Positions 60,947 to 64,000 of a stretch of DNA of 64,000 bases are shown here, one piece after another. The stretch spans positions 310,001 to 374,000 of the forward strand of contig JANQSI010000001.1 in assembly GCA_028284125.1 (NCBI GenBank), written 5' to 3'. The translations under genes were made by a program, and so were the position numbers. Origin of the DNA: Cyclobacteriaceae bacterium (lineage in GTDB: Bacteria > Bacteroidota > Bacteroidia > Cytophagales > Cyclobacteriaceae). Position 1 is the first letter of the stretch. Every line of letters starts with the position of its first letter. Under the pieces are notes generated by a model. It was not told the origin of the DNA. It searched no databases and worked only from the letters and a program-made list of their open reading frames with translations.

Positions 60947-61869
60947 TTTAAAATATCAATTGCCTTCGCTTTGTCCATTTCGAGTTGCTCTTTTAAATGA
61001 TCTAGAGAATCAAACTTTTTCTCTTTTCTTAACGCTTGAACAAACTCAATTGTGATTTCCCTTCCGTAAATATTTTCCTCAAAATTAAAAAGATGTGCCT
61101 CAATTGTTCTCTGGCTACCATTAACGGTTGGTTTAAAACCGATATTGAGCATCCCATTCAATTGTTGTTCTCCCAATTTGGCAATGATGGCATAAGCACC
61201 GTCTCCCGGTAATAACTTGTAATCTTTGTCCATTTGAATGTTGGCAGTAGGAAAACCGATCTCACGACCTACTTTCTGACCTTCAACCACAGTGCCATTT
61301 AGTGAGTAATTTCTCCCGAGAAGTGAGTTTGATAATTGAATGTCTCCTTCGTTCAAAGCTTCCCTGATTTTGGTTGAGCTAATTCCAATATCATCTATGT
61401 CCTGTCTCGGAATCTCGAAAACTTCATAGCCGTAAGTAGAAGATTTCTCTTTCAAAAACTGAATGTTGCCTTCGCGGTTGTTTCCAAAGCGATGGTCATA
61501 CCCAATGAATAACTTTCGTGTCCCAATTTGGTCAATCAGGATTGTCTGGACAAATGCTTCTGCTGACAGATTGGAAAATTTCGGAGTAAAAGGAATCTTA
61601 ATGATGTAATCCAATCCGAGCGATTCTAACAAATCAACTTTCTCTTCAAACGTGCTGAGGAGTTTTAGATCATCTGCATCCTTTTTCAATATGAATCGCG
61701 GATGAGGCCAAAAGGTAATCAGCAAACTTTTTCCATCATTGGACTTTGCGTCAGCTACCACTTGCTTCAGGATTTCCTGATGGCCCAAGTGAACACCATC
61801 AAAAGTTCCGATTGTGACCGCAGCATACGGCTGCTTTTCAAATGCCTCTATGTCTTCAATTACCTTCAT
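60943..61869 (-). CDS. ribF: Bifunctional riboflavin kinase/FMN adenylyltransferase
   Basis: The 308-residue protein has the FAD synthetase part at residues 1-180 (TIGTFDGVHLGHQEIL, GYDHRFGNNREGN, ISSTKIREAL) and the riboflavin kinase part after about 185 (VGREIGFPTANIQMDKDYKLLPGDGAYA). It makes FMN and FAD from riboflavin. The start overlaps the truB stop by 14 bp, which makes truB-ribF translationally coupled as in other members of the phylum. Confidence 0.97.
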   Translation of the reverse strand: MKVIEDIEAFEKQPYAAVTIGTFDGVHLGHQEILKQVVADAKSNDGKSLLITFWPHPRFILKKDADDLKLLSTFEEKVDLLESLGLDYIIKIPFTPKFSNLSAEAFVQTILIDQIGTRKLFIGYDHRFGNNREGNIQFLKEKSSTYGYEVFEIPRQDIDDIGISSTKIREALNEGDIQLSNSLLGRNYSLNGTVVEGQKVGREIGFPTANIQMDKDYKLLPGDGAYAIIAKLGEQQLNGMLNIGFKPTVNGSQRTIEAHLFNFEENIYGREITIEFVQALRKEKKFDSLDHLKEQLEMDKAKAIDILK

Positions 61870-62530
61870 TCACTTTTTTAATGAAAACATCTAGTTCTTC
61901 AGCATCTTCAAGGGAGTAATCTCCCACTTTGGTTCGTACCAATTTTTTCAAGTATGCTCCTACTCCAATCTTTTCTCCAAAATCTCTGGCCATACTTCGA
62001 ATATAGGTTCCTTTTGAGCAGTTGATTCGAAAATTCACGTCAGGAAGGTTTTCCGAGTCAATAGAGAATTCATGAATGGTGACTTCTCTCGGCTCCAATT
62101 TTACGTCCTGATTTTTCCTTGCTTTTTTATATGCTCGCTCCCCACCAACCTTCACTGCTGAATGGGCTGGCGGTATTTGAGAAATTGGACCACTCAACGA
62201 GGCTCTCGCTTCTTCCAAGTCTGAATTACTTAGGTTGGAAATATCTTTCTCGGAATCAAAGTCTGTTTCTAAATCGAAAGACGGGGTGGTTTTACCAACT
62301 TCGAAAGTGCCTTCATACACTTTATCCAGTCCCTGCAGCTCATTGAGTTTTTTTGTAAACTTTCCTGTTCCGATAATGAGCAATCCTGTAGCCAACGGGT
62401 CGAGTGTTCCGGCGTGACCAATCTTCTTTACCTTCAAGGCATACCGAAGTTTTTTCACTACATCAAATGAAGTCCAGTTTAAGGGCTTGTTTATCAGTAG
62501 AATCTTTCCTTCTTCGTACGGGTTTTGCAT
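61856..62530 (-). CDS. truB: tRNA pseudouridine synthase B
   Basis: From the ATG at 62530 (MQNPYEEGKILLINKPLNWTS) the protein has 224 residues; the frame from 62572 runs into uppP and is rejected. KIGHAGTLDPLATGLLIIGTG carries the catalytic aspartate. TruB makes pseudouridine 55 in the T loop of most tRNAs. Its start overlaps the uppP stop by one base. Confidence 0.96.
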   Translation of the reverse strand: MQNPYEEGKILLINKPLNWTSFDVVKKLRYALKVKKIGHAGTLDPLATGLLIIGTGKFTKKLNELQGLDKVYEGTFEVGKTTPSFDLETDFDSEKDISNLSNSDLEEARASLSGPISQIPPAHSAVKVGGERAYKKARKNQDVKLEPREVTIHEFSIDSENLPDVNFRINCSKGTYIRSMARDFGEKIGVGAYLKKLVRTKVGDYSLEDAEELDVFIKKVNEGN

Positions 62531-63318
62531 TAGAGAGATGCAATAATTGCGATCAGGCCAACAATGAAACAATATGCTGCAAAGAAAGTCAGTTTACCTT
62601 TTCTAACAATTGAAACCATCCATTTACAAGCAAAAAATCCAGAAATGAAAGCTGCAAAAAACCCGATGATCAAGCTTGTTGGTTCAATGGCATGGAGTTG
62701 AGGATTTTCAGAATAATCCTTGAGTTCTAGCAAACTGGCACCCAGGATGGGTATTAAAACCATCAAAAAGGAAAACCTGGCTGCTTTGGATCTTTCGATT
62801 CCTAAAATCAGCGCGGTAGCAATTGTGGAACCGGATCTTGATATACCTGGCAAAACAGCAAAAGCCTGTGCTACACCAATCAAAAAAGAGGAGATGTATC
62901 CGACTTCTTTGTCTCCATTTCTCTTGAAATGAGCATACATCAATAAAACTCCAGTGATTAAGAGCATCGAGCCAACCAACGCGATGTTTCCAACAAACAG
63001 TGCTTCAATTTCTTCTTTCCACAATACGCCAACAACGAGAACCGGAAGCATTGAAACGCCAATTTTCACTGCGAACTGTGTGGACTCATTCCACTGAAAC
63101 TTGAAAATATCCTTGATAAGCGTAGAAATGTCTCTGGCAAAAACGGTGATTGTAGCCAGAGCAGTCGCTAAATGAACAGTTACAGCAAACAACAAGTTGT
63201 CGGTGCTTTGTGCATTTAACAATACAGAGCCAATCTCCAAATGTCCACTACTACTTACAGGAAGAAACTCGGTCAATCCCTGAATTATGCCCAAAATGAG
63301 CGCCTCAATCCAGGTCAT
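62530..63318 (-). CDS. uppP: Undecaprenyl-diphosphatase
   Basis: The 262-residue membrane protein has eight hydrophobic helices and the UppP motifs LPVSSSGHLEIGSVL (residues about 19-33) and LPGISRSGSTIATAL. It recycles undecaprenyl pyrophosphate to the phosphate carrier for cell wall synthesis. It overlaps the DUF3098 gene by 4 bp. Confidence 0.97.
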   Translation of the reverse strand: MTWIEALILGIIQGLTEFLPVSSSGHLEIGSVLLNAQSTDNLLFAVTVHLATALATITVFARDISTLIKDIFKFQWNESTQFAVKIGVSMLPVLVVGVLWKEEIEALFVGNIALVGSMLLITGVLLMYAHFKRNGDKEVGYISSFLIGVAQAFAVLPGISRSGSTIATALILGIERSKAARFSFLMVLIPILGASLLELKDYSENPQLHAIEPTSLIIGFFAAFISGFFACKWMVSIVRKGKLTFFAAYCFIVGLIAIIASL

Positions 63319-63542
63319 TGATTTTTGTCAGAATTGGTTTTTGGTTTGTACATGATTGCAACAAATTGCATCAGGAATCCGATCATGACGATAATTGGTC
63401 CAAGCGTAAGTCCAAGGAATCCAAATCCATAGGGCTCAGTGTCCATGGTCATAATGATAAAACCAATGACCAATACCACCACACCAGCAATCATGATCAT
63501 GTAATTAGACTTATTGAATGCTAATTTTCTTTTTTCTGACAT
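63315..63542 (-). CDS. DUF3098 small membrane protein
   Basis: The 75-residue protein has two hydrophobic helices (about residues 15-32 and 41-62) and the DUF3098 order with LAFNKSNYMIMIAG and LGPIIVMIGFLMQFVAIMYK. Its function is unknown; the position between ftsX and uppP is conserved in Bacteroidota, which points to cell envelope or division. The gene is flanked by ftsX (2 bp gap) and uppP (overlap). Confidence 0.9.
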   Translation of the reverse strand: MSEKRKLAFNKSNYMIMIAGVVVLVIGFIIMTMDTEPYGFGFLGLTLGPIIVMIGFLMQFVAIMYKPKTNSDKNQ

Positions 63543-63543
63543 T

Positions 63544-64000
63544 TTAATACAGTTCGTCTAACGACATTTTTAAATATTTTCGAATGGCTCTCAATGAGCT
63601 GAAATAGCCAACTATAACTCCCATAACGATCATTAATCCAAAAAGGATGGCAAAACCGTTCCTGTCTTGAAGATCAGCCAATCCTTCAATGAGTGTATTG
63701 AGATACATGGTGAAGCCATAAAGAATGGATGAGGCTAGGATACCAGCTAAAAACCCATAGAAAATGGAGCGGTAGAGAAATGGCTTCCGAATAAATCCAC
63801 TCGTTGCTCCAACTAGCTGCATACTTCGGATGAGAAATCGTTGCGAGAAAAGAGCCAATTTGATGGTATTGTTGATCAAGATAATCACGACCAAAATGGA
63901 AAAGATCGCAATTCCGATCAAGATAAGACCAATCCTTGCTAGGTTGGTGTTGATACTTTCAACCAGACTTTCTTCGTAAGCAACTTCAAAGACTCCACTG
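63544..64000 (-). CDS. ftsX: Cell division protein FtsX, C-terminal 151 residues (runs off right edge)
   Basis: The frame is open to the window edge. It reads GVFEVAYEESLVESINTNLARIGLILIG at the visible start (a typical end of the FtsX extracellular domain), then the three C-terminal membrane helices with QLVGATSGFIRKPFLYRSIFYGFLAG between them. FtsX with FtsE activates peptidoglycan hydrolases during division. The N-terminal half and the start lie outside the window. Confidence 0.95.
   Translation of the reverse strand, partial: SGVFEVAYEESLVESINTNLARIGLILIGIAIFSILVVIILINNTIKLALFSQRFLIRSMQLVGATSGFIRKPFLYRSIFYGFLAGILASSILYGFTMYLNTLIEGLADLQDRNGFAILFGLMIVMGVIVGYFSSLRAIRKYLKMSLDELY

Noticed and set aside
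60943-61869. FMN riboswitch for ribF
   Set aside because: ribF is inside an overlapping gene run with no leader region to hold one.

Overview
The window looks like ordinary chromosome from a gliding-type Bacteroidota, most likely order Cytophagales. The lineage markers visible here are GldC, the PorD/DUF4835 protein between coaBC and recN, an OstA-like protein in place of classical LptA, the ftsX-DUF3098-uppP-truB-ribF block, a SusC/TonB-type receptor, many small lipoproteins with weak Shine-Dalgarno sites, and promoters of the Bacteroidota TAnnTTTG type, some only 3-7 nt before the start codon. The genus cannot be told from the sequence alone.

Layout. 1-3.2 kb: the 5' part of a threonine synthase gene (runs off the left edge), a LysR regulator and a divergent lipoprotein amidohydrolase. 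3.2-3.7 kb: a yefM-yoeB toxin-antitoxin pair with its operator. 3.7-6.7 kb (minus): an S9-type hydrolase, a cyclophilin and tilS. 6.7-17.9 kb (plus): a housekeeping run of OstA-like protein, bamD, rpoZ, coaBC, porD, recN, fabI, ispE and an M1 aminopeptidase. 17.9-31.2 kb: an accessory stretch of small lipoproteins and membrane proteins, a protein with a recent 279-bp internal duplication, REP-like hairpin elements, a macroglobulin/TonB-plug fusion, two more toxin-antitoxin pairs (Doc type and RelE/ParE type), 109-bp direct repeats and a decayed coding fragment with 14-residue repeats. 31.2-43.7 kb: hydrolases, an AraC regulator, a beta-lactamase-fold protein, a propeller pseudogene, an ECF sigma/anti-sigma/DUF4097-like operon, an FtsX/MacB permease and two M28 peptidases in the wider region. 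43.8-46.4 kb: a lipoprotein, then an unrecognised two-gene module (44.7-46.2 kb; the second gene has an HEPN-like motif) next to tRNA-Glu. 46.5-54 kb: gapA, yebC, an EamA transporter, lolD, sucC, an FAD enzyme, two very small membrane ORFs, and tRNA-Arg flanked by two decayed copies of itself. 54-64 kb (minus): a K+ channel, an SGNH lipoprotein with its TonB receptor, gldC, an M48-like lipoprotein with a damaged HExxH, ribF, truB, uppP, DUF3098 and the 3' part of the ftsX gene.

How the genes work together. Much of the core set serves the envelope: OstA-like and BamD (outer membrane assembly), PorD (type IX secretion), GldC (gliding), UppP (lipid carrier recycling), LolD-like ATPase (lipoprotein export) and FtsX (division). 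The accessory part holds three toxin-antitoxin modules within 27 kb. The Doc-type and RelE/ParE-type antitoxins share an N-terminal pattern and almost identical promoter-to-start spacing although their toxins are unrelated. The best candidates for something undescribed are this shared antitoxin/promoter module, the 44.7-46.2 kb pair beside tRNA-Glu, the 109-bp repeats bounding the Doc module, and the two microproteins.
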